Of a DNA stretch of 64,000 bases, positions 24,776 to 33,192 are shown piece after piece. Source of the DNA: Deltaproteobacteria bacterium (lineage in GTDB: Bacteria > Myxococcota_A > UBA9042 > PHBI01); assembly GCA_020632715.1 (NCBI GenBank), contig JACKFA010000001.1:124001-188000 (forward strand), written 5' to 3'. Below the pieces are notes generated by a model. It was not told the DNA's origin. It made no database searches and worked only from the letters and a program-made list of their open reading frames with translations. Every line of letters begins with the position of its first letter. Within the stretch, counting starts at the first letter, position 1. A program made the translations under genes and the position numbers.

Positions 24776-25465
24776 TCAGCGCACCTTCCACTCCCGGAAG
24801 CGGCGGCTCCCGAGGTTCGCGAGGCGCCCGGCGCGGCGCCACCAGGCGCTGCCCTTGCGCGCGGGGGCCGCCTCGAAGGCGTCGGCGCAGTAGCGCATGA
24901 ACGACACGAGGCTCGTGAACTCGGGGCGGAGGAAGTCCGCGGCGGGGCCGTCGTAGTCGAAGGCGGCGGCGCGGTCGATGTAGCCGCCCGGCTCGAGGAA
25001 GCGGCGCCGGTAGCCGGCGGCGTCGGGGATGACGAGGTCGGCGAGGCGGCGGCGCGCACGATCGCGCGGCGTCGCGCCGGCGTCGATGGCCTCGAGGTGC
25101 TCGCGGAGGCGCTCGAGGCCGCGCGGGTGGGTCTGACAGACCTGGAGATCGTAGACCGGCATGCCCTCGTGGAAGACGAAGGCGAGGTGGTCGAACTGGG
25201 CGCGCGCGCCGGCCTGGAGGCCGTGGCCGACGCGGAAGTGGTCGAGCCCGACCTGCGAGAGGACGACCGGCTGGCGGAGGAGCGGGTGGCCGAGGAGGGC
25301 GCCGGCGTAGCGGCCGCGATCGCCCTTGTCCGGCATCACGACGTACGGGGCCATCTCGACCTGGCCGCACACGAGCTGCCAGTCGGTCGGGAGCGTCGGG
25401 ATGAGGCCGCGCTCCGTGAACGGGGCGAGGCGGAAGGCGAGATCGGCGGGAGCCGCGTTGAGCAT
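24776..25465 (-). CDS. Protein of unknown function, possibly TetR-regulated
   Basis: 229 residues, no signal peptide or membrane segment, so probably cytoplasmic. ATG at 25465 has GGAGG 7 bp upstream. The sequence is Arg- and Ala-rich in its second half (DRARRRLADLVIPD, RRRFLEPGGYIDRAAAFDYDGP) and has an N-terminal half with many strand-like segments (WQLVCGQVEMAPYVVMPDKGD). No family recognised. The upstream region carries a CCGAC-CA-GTCGG inverted repeat of the type bound by TetR/AcrR regulators, so expression may be inducible. It is convergent with the M48 protease and divergent from the YyaL-type gene. Confidence 0.7.
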   Translation of the reverse strand: MLNAAPADLAFRLAPFTERGLIPTLPTDWQLVCGQVEMAPYVVMPDKGDRGRYAGALLGHPLLRQPVVLSQVGLDHFRVGHGLQAGARAQFDHLAFVFHEGMPVYDLQVCQTHPRGLERLREHLEAIDAGATPRDRARRRLADLVIPDAAGYRRRFLEPGGYIDRAAAFDYDGPAADFLRPEFTSLVSFMRYCADAFEAAPARKGSAWWRRAGRLANLGSRRFREWKVR

Positions 25466-25500
25466 GGTCGAACCTCCGTGACGGGCATTGCAATAAACGA

Positions 25501-25512
25501 CCGACCAGTCGG
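25501..25512. promoter_or_regulatory. TetR-type operator-like inverted repeat
   Basis: CCGAC-CA-GTCGG with AT-richer flanks (ATAAACGA on the left, AATCAAGAGAAA on the right) lies in the 167-bp divergent region, 36 bp before the ATG of the minus-strand gene. ACCGACCAGTCGGT-like palindromes are common targets of TetR/AcrR repressors. No tetR gene lies next to it. Confidence 0.5.
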
Positions 25513-25632
25513 AATCAAGAGAAAGGTCGCGCTTCGGCCCAGGTGGTCATGCCGCGCGGTCGACCTCCCGGCGCGCGACGCGGTCCGGCGCGCCTCCGCG
25601 ATCCGCGCGGCGCGCCGCGGCGTACCCCGACC

Positions 25633-27233
25633 ATGATCCGCCCCCGACCCACCCTTCACCTCGGCGTCACGGCCCTCGCGGCCGTCACGCTCTCCGCCTG
25701 CGCCGGAGCCCCGGCCGCCCCGACCAGCGAGGAGCGCGGCGCCGCCACGGTCTTCGCCCCCTGGGCGCCCGCGACGTTCGCGCGGGCGCGCGCCGAGCGC
25801 CGCCCCGTGCTCCTCCACCTCGCCGCGTCCTGGTGCCACTGGTGCCACGTCATGGAGGAGGAGACCTACGGGGACGCGCGCGTCGCGGCGCTCGTCCGCG
25901 ACCGCTTCGTCGCCGTGCGGGTCGACAGCGACGCGCGGCCCGACCTCGGCGAGCGCTACGCCGCCTACGGCTGGCCCGGCACGATCCTGCTCTCCCCGGA
26001 CGGCGAGGAGCTCGCGAAGTACCGCGGCTTCATCCCGCCCGACCGCTTCCTCGCGCTCCTCGACGCAGCGCTCGCCGCGCGTCCCGACGGCGTGGCCCCC
26101 CCGCTCGGCGACCCCGCTCCGCCGGTCGCCGCCCTGCCCTTCGTCGCGCGCGCGGCCGCGGCGGCGCTCGACCGGACCTGGGACCGCCGGAACGGCGGCT
26201 GGGGCGGGCCCAAGAAGCCGCCGAACGGGCTCGCGCTCGCGTGGACCTGCCGCCTCGCGGCTCGCGGCGACGCCGGCGCCGGCGACCGCGCCGCGCGCAC
26301 GGTCACCGCCCAGCGCGCGCTCCTCGACCCCGTCTGGGGCGGCTTCTACCAGTACAGCGAGACCCGCGACTGGACGCGGCCGCACACCGAGAAGCTGACG
26401 GACCTCCAGGGCTGGGCCCTCGAGGGCCTCGCGGCCTGCGACGCGGCCCTCGGCGGGGGCGCCCAGGCGCTCGCGGACGCGGACCAGGTCCTCGCGTGGC
26501 TCGACGGGCAGATGACCGCGCCGGACGGCACGCTCATGACCAGCCAGGACGCCGACCTCGGCACCCACGGCGGCCCGCGCGTCGTCCGCGGCGCCGACTT
26601 CTACGCGCTCGACGACGCCGGGCGGCGGGCCCTGGGCGCCCCCTGGATCGACGCGCACACCTACCCCCGCGACAACGGCTTCGTCCTCGCCGGGCTCGCG
26701 GCCCTCGCCGAGCGCGATCCGCGCTACGCTCCCGCCGCGCGCCGCCTCGCGGAGGCCGCCCGCGCCGCGTTCGTCGGCGACGACGGCGCCGTCCGCCGCG
26801 GCGAGGGCCCGCTCCGCTTCCTCGCCGACGCCGCCGCCCTCGGGCACGGGCTCGCGCGCGCGCGCGGAGGCGCTCGGCGAGCCGCGCTTCGCCGACGCCG
26901 CCCGCGCCGTCTGGGACCGCGCCCTCGCCGACCTCGCCGCGCCCGGCGCGCGCTCTCTTCGAGGCGACCGCGGATCCCGCGGCGACCGGCGTCTTCGCCC
27001 GGCGCGACACCCCGTTCGACGCCAACGTCCGCTTCGCGCGGCTCGGCGCGGCCCTCGCGCGGCTCGGCGGCGGGGAGCCGGTGCGCGACCGCGCGCGCGC
27101 CGTCCTCGCGGCCGTCGCCACGAACGGCCGCCTCGACGCCCAGGGCGCCTGGCTCGGCGACCTCCTCGTCGCGGCGGACGAGCTCGGCGTCACCCCCTGG
27201 GCAGACCATGACCGAACCATGACCGAGCCGTGA
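25633..27233 (+). CDS. YyaL/SSP411-type thioredoxin-fold (DUF255) lipoprotein, broken by two frameshifts
   Basis: Starts MIRPRPTLHLGVTALAAVTLSAC, a lipoprotein signal. The thioredoxin-like part has WCHWCHVMEEETY (CxxC within the DUF255 signature) and GWPGTILLSPDG. The second part is alpha/alpha-barrel-like, with GGFYQYSETRDWTRPHTEKLTD, where family members have YDQIGGGFHRYS and PHFEKML. The frame breaks at the (CG)7 run 26853-26866 and again at the (GC)4 run 26946-26953. Restoring one CG/GC unit at each place rejoins the protein, which then ends at the stop at 27231-27233 with LFEATADPAATGVFARR and a conserved-looking tail. It is either a decaying gene or two indels in the sequence. The family's exact role is unclear. 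Confidence 0.75.
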
Positions 27234-27315
27234 CCGGCGCGTGACCCGCTCGCGCGCGGCGAGGGGCACGCTGAGGGCGTCTTCCCCTCCCCTCCCCCCC
27301 GACCGAGGTCACGCC

Positions 27316-28209
27316 ATGCTAGCTCTCGAACGCCGCCGCCCCCTGCTCCTCGTCGCCCTCCTCGCCCTCGCCTCCCTCACCGGCGCCTGCGCGGCCGCCT
27401 CGCCGATGCGGGTCCCCATGGAGCCGCTCGCCGCCGCGAAGGAGGCCCCCGCCCCCCTCGAGGAGGACTACTTCAAGCGCGACGCCGTCGGCGCCATCAG
27501 CGAGGACCAGCTCCGCGCCATCCTGAAGGCGCCCGTCTACCTCGAGGAGGCGCAGCGCGTCGGCATCGTCCAGGTCTCGACGGGCTACGCGGTCGACGAG
27601 GACCTCCCGACCACGGCCACCCCGGCGGTCCTCGCGAAGACCCTCGCCGACTCGAGCTTCTTCCAGGTCGTGAGCGAGGTCTCGACCGACTGGCCCGCCT
27701 CGGGCCACATCGCCGGCCTCCGCGAGCTCGCGGCGCGCTACCGCTGCGGCTACCTCCTCCTCTACCGGCACCGCTTCCTCGACCGCAGCTACACGAACGC
27801 CTGGGCGCTCGGCTGGCTCACGGTCGTCGGCGCGTTCTTCCTGCCGCACAACACCATCGAGGTGTCCGGCGTCGTCGAGGCCACGCTCTTCGACGTGCGC
27901 ACGGGCACGCTCCTCTTCACGGTCTTCGAGCGCGTCCACCACGCGAGCGAGGAGAACGTCTGGCAGAACGACCGGAAGCGGCGCGCCATGAAGGAGAAGC
28001 TCCTCGCCGACGCCGCGAAGAAGCTCGCCGACGACGTCCTCACGAAGACCCAGGACCTCGTCGCCGCGCGGCCGCGGCCCACGGCCCCCGTCGCCCGCCC
28101 CGCGGCGCCGCCGGTGACGACGCCGCCCGTCGCCGGTGAAGGCGAGCCGGGGCTCCGGATCGTCGCGCCCCTCGTCGCGGGCGAGGCCGCCGGCGCCGCG
28201 GCCCCATGA
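27316..28209 (+). CDS. Lipoprotein of unknown function (rhombotail-like?)
   Basis: 297 residues; ATG at 27316 with GAGG upstream. Lipoprotein signal ALASLTGAC. The middle part reads like an alpha/beta lipoprotein: RVGIVQVSTGYAVDEDLP, LAARYRCGYLLLYRHRF, then EVSGVVEATLFDVRTGTLLFTVFE. The VEATLFDVRTGTLLF segment resembles the conserved region of rhombotail-type lipoproteins, but this is a weak match made by eye. The C-terminus is Pro/Ala-rich and low-complexity. Followed by a strong hairpin terminator. The family is not settled. Confidence 0.65.
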   Translation: MLALERRRPLLLVALLALASLTGACAAASPMRVPMEPLAAAKEAPAPLEEDYFKRDAVGAISEDQLRAILKAPVYLEEAQRVGIVQVSTGYAVDEDLPTTATPAVLAKTLADSSFFQVVSEVSTDWPASGHIAGLRELAARYRCGYLLLYRHRFLDRSYTNAWALGWLTVVGAFFLPHNTIEVSGVVEATLFDVRTGTLLFTVFERVHHASEENVWQNDRKRRAMKEKLLADAAKKLADDVLTKTQDLVAARPRPTAPVARPAAPPVTTPPVAGEGEPGLRIVAPLVAGEAAGAAAP

Positions 28210-28229
28210 GCTCTCCGGGTGATGAACGC

Positions 28230-28265
28230 GGAGAGGCCGGGCTCCTCGCGGGGCCCGGCCTCTCC
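28230..28265. terminator. Strong hairpin between convergent lipoprotein genes
   Basis: Perfect 12-bp arms GGAGAGGCCGGG / CCCGGCCTCTCC around a 12-nt loop, followed by TGTTC. It lies in the 91-bp gap between two convergent genes and could act in both directions. Confidence 0.7.
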
Positions 28266-28300
28266 TGTTCACGCGCTCACGCTCGCGATCTCGCTCGCCG

Positions 28301-28981
28301 CTACATGCGCGAGTCGTCGACCATCTGCCGCGCGAGCTTGGCGCCCGCCTCGCTCGCCATGTCGGCGACGCGCGCCCGCAGCTCCGCGCCGCTCACCTGC
28401 CCGAGCTCGATGAGGTTCACCGCGCGCTCGGCGGCGACGTCCGCGGGATCGGTGGGATCGTAGTAGCCGTAGTAGGTCATGAGCGGCGCCTCGTGGTTCT
28501 GCCAGGTCTGGTAGACGAGGGCGCCCGTCGACTCGAACCAGGCCGACGTCTTCATGCGGAAGTAGACCGAGGCGCGGCCGAGCTCGTCGACGCTCACGCC
28601 GTAGCCCTCGACCTCGGCGAGCACGCGCAGGTCGAAGGCGTCACGCGGGCCCGTGATGCGCCACGCCGTGCCGCGCGCGAGGTCGTCCGCGAAGGTCTCG
28701 CCCATCGCGCTCGCGAGGGTGTCCGGCGAGAGCGAGCGCTGCATGCGCTGCGCGAACGCCGAGAGGATGTAGTCCTCGCTCGCGGCGTTGGCGAGGTCCG
28801 AGGGGGTCTCGGTCCCGGGGACCGGCGCGACAGGCGAGTCGGCGACGTCGAGCTCCGCGAGGTCGGCGACGCGGGTCTCGACGGTCGCGCTGTGGATCTG
28901 CCCGCGGTACTGCGGGAGCTCGTTCACGCCGCACGCCATGAGACCGAACATCGAGACGAGTGGCACGAGGTAGCGCGTCAT
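28301..28981 (-). CDS. Lipoprotein of unknown function
   Basis: 226 residues; ATG at 28981 with GGAGG 6 bp upstream. Lipoprotein signal MTRYLVPLVSMFGLMAC. The body has strand-rich segments (DAFDLRVLAEVEGYGVSVDE, RASVYFRMKTSAWFESTGALVYQTWQNHEAP) and a helical C-terminus (ELRARVADMASEAGAKLARQMVDDS). No catalytic motif and no family recognised. Convergent with the preceding lipoprotein gene and divergent from the YCF48/BNR-type propeller gene. Confidence 0.75.
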   Translation of the reverse strand: MTRYLVPLVSMFGLMACGVNELPQYRGQIHSATVETRVADLAELDVADSPVAPVPGTETPSDLANAASEDYILSAFAQRMQRSLSPDTLASAMGETFADDLARGTAWRITGPRDAFDLRVLAEVEGYGVSVDELGRASVYFRMKTSAWFESTGALVYQTWQNHEAPLMTYYGYYDPTDPADVAAERAVNLIELGQVSGAELRARVADMASEAGAKLARQMVDDSRM

Positions 28982-29258
28982 GATGACCTCCGTTTGCGCT
29001 GGTTGCCGGGGGGGTTACGGGGGGTTCGACCGCGCCCGATGAACGGCATTCAGCGGCTACAAATCTGTTACGAGTCGCGATCCATGACGCGGCGAGTCAC
29101 GCTCGCGACCGCCTCTGGTGCCGGTTAGAACGGACGGTAAAAATTCCCGTCGGGTGTCGTTTTCGGATTCCCCGATCTCGACTATGAGGTGTCTCGTGTT
29201 CGCCGACCGGCGGGTCGGCAAACCACGCGCGAACGCCCGTAACCCATCGAGGATCATC

Positions 29259-31622
29259 ATGAATCTGCTGAAGCCCCTCGGCGGCCTCCTGGCCGCCACG
29301 TCCATCGCCGCCTGCGGCGCGCCGACCGCGCCGACGCCCGCGAAGGTCGCCGCCGATCAGAGCGTGGCCACCGCCGAGCGGGCGGACACCAAGACGTCGG
29401 CGACGCCGACGACGACGGCTCCTGCCCCCGGCCCGAAGTCGGTCGCGCCCGCGCCGGCCGAGGTCGCCGCGGCCCAGGGCGCCGGCGCGTCTCTCGAGGC
29501 CGCCGAGAAGTACAAGGCGTGGGGCGTCGTGCACGCGTTCCTCGGCGGCACGGTCGTCGCCGGGCGCGCCGTGAGCCCGACCGAGGCCATCGCCTTCACG
29601 AAGGACAACCACGTCGGGATCACGACCGATGGTGGCGCCAGCTGGGGGTTCATCCGCCACGCGAGCGGTGAGGTGAAGGCCGTCGCGGGCGCGCCGGGCG
29701 GCCCCTACGTCGCCGTCGGCAAGGCCGGCTACATGGCGATCTCGAAGGACGGCAAGAGCTGGTCGGACATGCCGCGCTTCACGGAGGACGAGCTCGTCTC
29801 CGTCGCGGTCGGCCAGGCCGGCATCGTCGCGGTGAGCCGCGGCGGCGTCTGGGTGCACTTCGACAAGGCCGGTCAGAGCGGCGCCGCGGACGTGCTGCCC
29901 GACAAGTTCAAGGCGCAGACGGTCGTCGCGCAGGACGGCGGCTTCCTCGCGCTCGCCGGGAAGAACGCCTACCTCTCGGCGTCCGGCAGCGACTGGACGA
30001 AGCTCGACGCGCCGCCGGCGCTCCCGGACGTGAAGAAGCCGCTCACGAGCCGCGGCCAGTGCGCCATCGCGCGCGTCGGCAAGGCGCCGGGCGTCTCCTG
30101 CGAGGTGAAGGGCCAGGCGTGGGGGATCTCCGACGACGAGGCCGTGGTCTACGACAAGAAGACGGTCGCCTTCACGCAGAACGGCGGCAGCACCTGGGCG
30201 GTCTCGCCCGCGCCGTTCGCGGGCCTCGTGGGCGTCGTCGGCGCCGCCAAGGGGCCGGTCGTCGCGTTCGGGCAGAAGGGCGCGATGGCCATCACGCGCG
30301 ACGGCCGCGCCTGGAAGGAGGTCAACGTCAACGCCACGAAGACGCTCCAGGCCGGGCTCTTCGACGGGTCGACGGTCCTCGTGGTCGGCGACGGCGGGAC
30401 GATCGTGAAGAGCGCGGACGGCGGCGAGACCTGGGAGGTCGCGCCGAGCCCGGTGACCGCGAGCCTGAAGCAGATCGTGAAGCTCAACGGGCGCTACGTC
30501 GTGCCGATGGGCAAGAAGGGCCTCGAGAGCAACGACGGCATCACCTGGAACGAGATGGTCGACACGACCGAGCTCGAGCAGGTCGCGGCGCCGGCGAAGC
30601 CGGGCAAGTGCGAGGGCCGCATGCCGGCCGCGGGCGAGGTGTGCAGCGTGGCGCGCGCCATCACGACGCCGCTCGGCCTGCCGACGGTGCGGGTCATCGA
30701 CTTCAACGGCGACGTCGGCCTCGCCATGGGCGACAACGGCCTCGTCGCGATGACGGCCGACGGCGGCTCGACGTGGAAGTGGAACAGCGGCTTCTCGCTG
30801 CGCGGGCTCTCGAGCTTCGACGCGAAGGGGAAGGTCGTGGTCGCGGTCGGCGGCGCGTCGGTCATCGTGTCGACGGACGGCGGGGCGACGTTCCGCGAGG
30901 CGCAGCTCCCGAAGAAGGCGGGGCGCGTGAACGCGACGTACATCGGCCCGGACGGGACGGTGCTCGCGGCCGGGGCGAACGGGACGATCCTGCGGGCGAG
31001 CGGCGATCTGTCGTCGTGGGAGCTCCTCGACACCGGCGCCAAGAACCGCACGACCTACATCGGCCTCTACGAGGCGGCCGGCACGGTCTACGCCTCGGGC
31101 TCGCGCGGCGAGCTCTACCGCGGTGAGGCGGCCGGGACGCTCTGGATCCCGGTCGCGACCGGCGTGAAGGAGCCCATCCAGGCCGTGACGGGCGAGGGGA
31201 ACACGGTCCTCGCGGTGACCTACGTCGATCGCCGCGGCGGCAACCACATCCTCCGCTCGGACGACGGCGGGCGGCACTTCTACGTGCTGCGCGAGGTCTC
31301 GGACTCGGGCGGCGTCGGGCGCTTCGAGCTGAAGGAGGGCAAGCTCTTCTACGACGAGCGCGTCTCGAACGACACGGGCGCGTCGTGGACGATGGCCGGC
31401 GACAACTACTGGGGCGGCGCCATCGACGTCGGCGACGGCTCGGGGATCCGCATCGCGAACCGCGCGTCGACCTACACGCGCGACCGCTTCTACGTCGTGG
31501 GCGCCGAGAAGGACGACTACACCATCGTCGACTCCTTCTACTCGAAGGGCTCGTCGTTCCGGTGCGACGCCGGCACGGGGTGCTGGATGATCCAGGGCGG
31601 CCAGGTGTACCGGCCGCTCTGA
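29259..31622 (+). CDS. Beta-propeller lipoprotein with BNR/Asp-box repeats (YCF48/Vps10-like)
   Basis: 787 residues; ATG at 29259 with GAGGA upstream. Lipoprotein signal ending SIAAC. After a Pro/Thr/Ala linker, repeated Asp-box motifs of the type S-x-D-x-G-x-T-W are visible: GITTDGGASWGF, FTQNGGSTWAV, VKSADGGETWEV, MTADGGSTWKW, VSTDGGATFRE and RSDDGGRHFYV, each preceded by glycine-rich strands. This makes a multi-bladed propeller. Catalytic sialidase residues are not apparent, so it is probably a binding or assembly protein at the cell surface. A weak candidate promoter is TTTTCG (29160) and TATGAG (29183) with a 17-bp spacer. Confidence 0.8.
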   Translation: MNLLKPLGGLLAATSIAACGAPTAPTPAKVAADQSVATAERADTKTSATPTTTAPAPGPKSVAPAPAEVAAAQGAGASLEAAEKYKAWGVVHAFLGGTVVAGRAVSPTEAIAFTKDNHVGITTDGGASWGFIRHASGEVKAVAGAPGGPYVAVGKAGYMAISKDGKSWSDMPRFTEDELVSVAVGQAGIVAVSRGGVWVHFDKAGQSGAADVLPDKFKAQTVVAQDGGFLALAGKNAYLSASGSDWTKLDAPPALPDVKKPLTSRGQCAIARVGKAPGVSCEVKGQAWGISDDEAVVYDKKTVAFTQNGGSTWAVSPAPFAGLVGVVGAAKGPVVAFGQKGAMAITRDGRAWKEVNVNATKTLQAGLFDGSTVLVVGDGGTIVKSADGGETWEVAPSPVTASLKQIVKLNGRYVVPMGKKGLESNDGITWNEMVDTTELEQVAAPAKPGKCEGRMPAAGEVCSVARAITTPLGLPTVRVIDFNGDVGLAMGDNGLVAMTADGGSTWKWNSGFSLRGLSSFDAKGKVVVAVGGASVIVSTDGGATFREAQLPKKAGRVNATYIGPDGTVLAAGANGTILRASGDLSSWELLDTGAKNRTTYIGLYEAAGTVYASGSRGELYRGEAAGTLWIPVATGVKEPIQAVTGEGNTVLAVTYVDRRGGNHILRSDDGGRHFYVLREVSDSGGVGRFELKEGKLFYDERVSNDTGASWTMAGDNYWGGAIDVGDGSGIRIANRASTYTRDRFYVVGAEKDDYTIVDSFYSKGSSFRCDAGTGCWMIQGGQVYRPL

Positions 31623-31650
31623 GCGATAGCTTTCGGCTATCCCAAAGGCA

Positions 31651-31753
31651 ACCACGGAGACGCGGAGACACGGAGGGAGGACAGGAGGGCGCCGGGCGCG
31701 AGAGGTCCCCGCGCTCGCCTCACGCCTCCCCTCCGTGTCGCCGGTCCCGTGGT
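31651..31753. repeat. ACCACGGAGAC-type inverted-repeat element
   Basis: Left arm ACCACGGAGACGCGGAGACACGGAGGG is at 31651-31677; the right arm at about 31729-31753 is an imperfect complement (it reads ACCACGGGACCGGCGACACGGAGGG on the minus strand). Together they form a long imperfect hairpin between two convergent genes, and the right arm touches the stop codon of the methyltransferase gene. ACCACGGAGACACGGAG-like blocks recur between genes in many bacterial genomes. It may serve as a terminator. Confidence 0.5.
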
Positions 31754-33087
31754 CAGCCTCGGCGCCAGCCGGACGGGTGGGCGCCGAAGGCTCGCTCGTA
31801 GGCCGCGAGGTAGCGCGCGCCGTCCTGGGCGCGCCCACCTCGGAAGCAGCAGTCGACGAGGAGGCGGGCCGACTGCTCGCGCGCCATCCCGCCGTCGAGC
31901 GCTGACAGCAGCGGCTCGACGGCGGCGGCGTAGCGCCCCGCGAGGGCGCGGGTCAGGCCGAGGTTCTCCTGGAGCTCGGCCCAGGTCTCGGCGTCGCTCC
32001 CGGGCGGCAGCGCCGCGAGGGCCTCCGCGAAGCGCTCGCTCGCGGCGCGATGATCGCCCGCCTCGAACGCGGCGACGCCGCGCTCGTGGAGCACGTCGAA
32101 GGGCTCGCGCGGGGCGGCGTCCCCAGGCGCGGCCGGCGCGGGAGGCGGGCCGTCAGCCCGGCGGTCGAAGGTCGCGAGGCGCTCGCCGCTCGCGCGCCGC
32201 ACCTCACCGCGCCAGGTCCAGCGCGGGTTCCGGGCCGGCGGGAGCGACGTGTCGAGGGCGAGCCGCGCCGTGACGACGTCGCCCGCGACGACGTCGGTGG
32301 GCGGGACGGGGAAGAGGAGCTGGTGCCAGTGGGACTCGACGCCCGGCGCGGTGTCGAGGACGACGCCCGGCGCGAGCTCGACGCGCATCCACCCGGCGAG
32401 GCCGCGGAGGCGCCCCGGTCGCGCCACGGTGAAGTGGAGCGCGGCGTCGAAGGCGGGCCACGGGCCGGGCGGCGTCCACGCGCCGACGGCGGCGGGCGGC
32501 GCCAGCACCGCCTCGGGCGTGAGCGCGACCCCGTGCGCGCCGTGCTCCGCGGCGGCCGCGAGCGGCGAGAGGTCGAGGCCCTCGACGCGGTCCCGCCACG
32601 TGTCGACGAACGCGAGCCAGCCGATGCCGACGGGGGCCGCGACGAGCTCGACGCGCGCGGGCACGACGCGCCCGCCGGGGGCGAGCCAGCGCGCGGCGGC
32701 CAGCATCGCGCCCTCCATGTGGTCGTCGACGAGGAAGCGCCCGAGGCAGTCGGAGACGATGACGTCCACGGGCTCGGGCGGCAGCTCGCGCACGTCGGCG
32801 TGAACGACGTTCACGACGTCGGCGAGGCCGTTGTGGGCGACGAGGCGGCGCGCGGCGTCGACGATGGGCATCGACTCCACGGCGATGACGCGCGAGGCGC
32901 CTGCGCGGGCGGCGAGCATCGCGAGGAGGCCCGTGCCGGCGCCGACGTCGAGCACGCGGTCGCCGGGCCGCACGACGGCGCGGAGCGCGCGGGCGTAGGC
33001 GCTCACCCGGTGAGGATCGGCGACGAGGCGCTGGTGGTAGTCGAGGGAGGCGTCATGGCCGCCGCCGCTCTCGATGGGGACGCTCAT
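31753..33087 (-). CDS. PRMT-like class I SAM-dependent methyltransferase with C-terminal TPR region
   Basis: 444 residues from the ATG at 33087. Motif I VLDVGAGTGLLAMLA (45-59), the acidic ribose-binding VIAVES (Glu71), then the segment VSDCLGRFLVDDHMEG (111-126), which sits where protein arginine methyltransferases have the double-Glu loop (SEWMG...). Here the first Glu is Asp113. The middle beta-barrel-like part (LHFTVARPGRLRGLAGWMRVEL, ESHWHQLLFPV) also fits the PRMT layout. The last 110 residues (FEAGDHRAASERFAEALAALP, ENLGLTRALAGRYAAAVEPLLSALD) are TPR-like. The substrate is likely a protein, but that is inferred. Divergent from the bestrophin gene. Confidence 0.78.
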   Translation of the reverse strand: MSVPIESGGGHDASLDYHQRLVADPHRVSAYARALRAVVRPGDRVLDVGAGTGLLAMLAARAGASRVIAVESMPIVDAARRLVAHNGLADVVNVVHADVRELPPEPVDVIVSDCLGRFLVDDHMEGAMLAAARWLAPGGRVVPARVELVAAPVGIGWLAFVDTWRDRVEGLDLSPLAAAAEHGAHGVALTPEAVLAPPAAVGAWTPPGPWPAFDAALHFTVARPGRLRGLAGWMRVELAPGVVLDTAPGVESHWHQLLFPVPPTDVVAGDVVTARLALDTSLPPARNPRWTWRGEVRRASGERLATFDRRADGPPPAPAAPGDAAPREPFDVLHERGVAAFEAGDHRAASERFAEALAALPPGSDAETWAELQENLGLTRALAGRYAAAVEPLLSALDGGMAREQSARLLVDCCFRGGRAQDGARYLAAYERAFGAHPSGWRRG

Positions 33088-33192
33088 GGCGGGGAGCGTA
33101 GCGCCCGCCGCGGCACGGCGTCGACCGCGCGCGGGTGACGGGGCGCGCATCACGCTTGTTGCGCGCGGGCGCGACTCGGGCACTCTCCGGCC

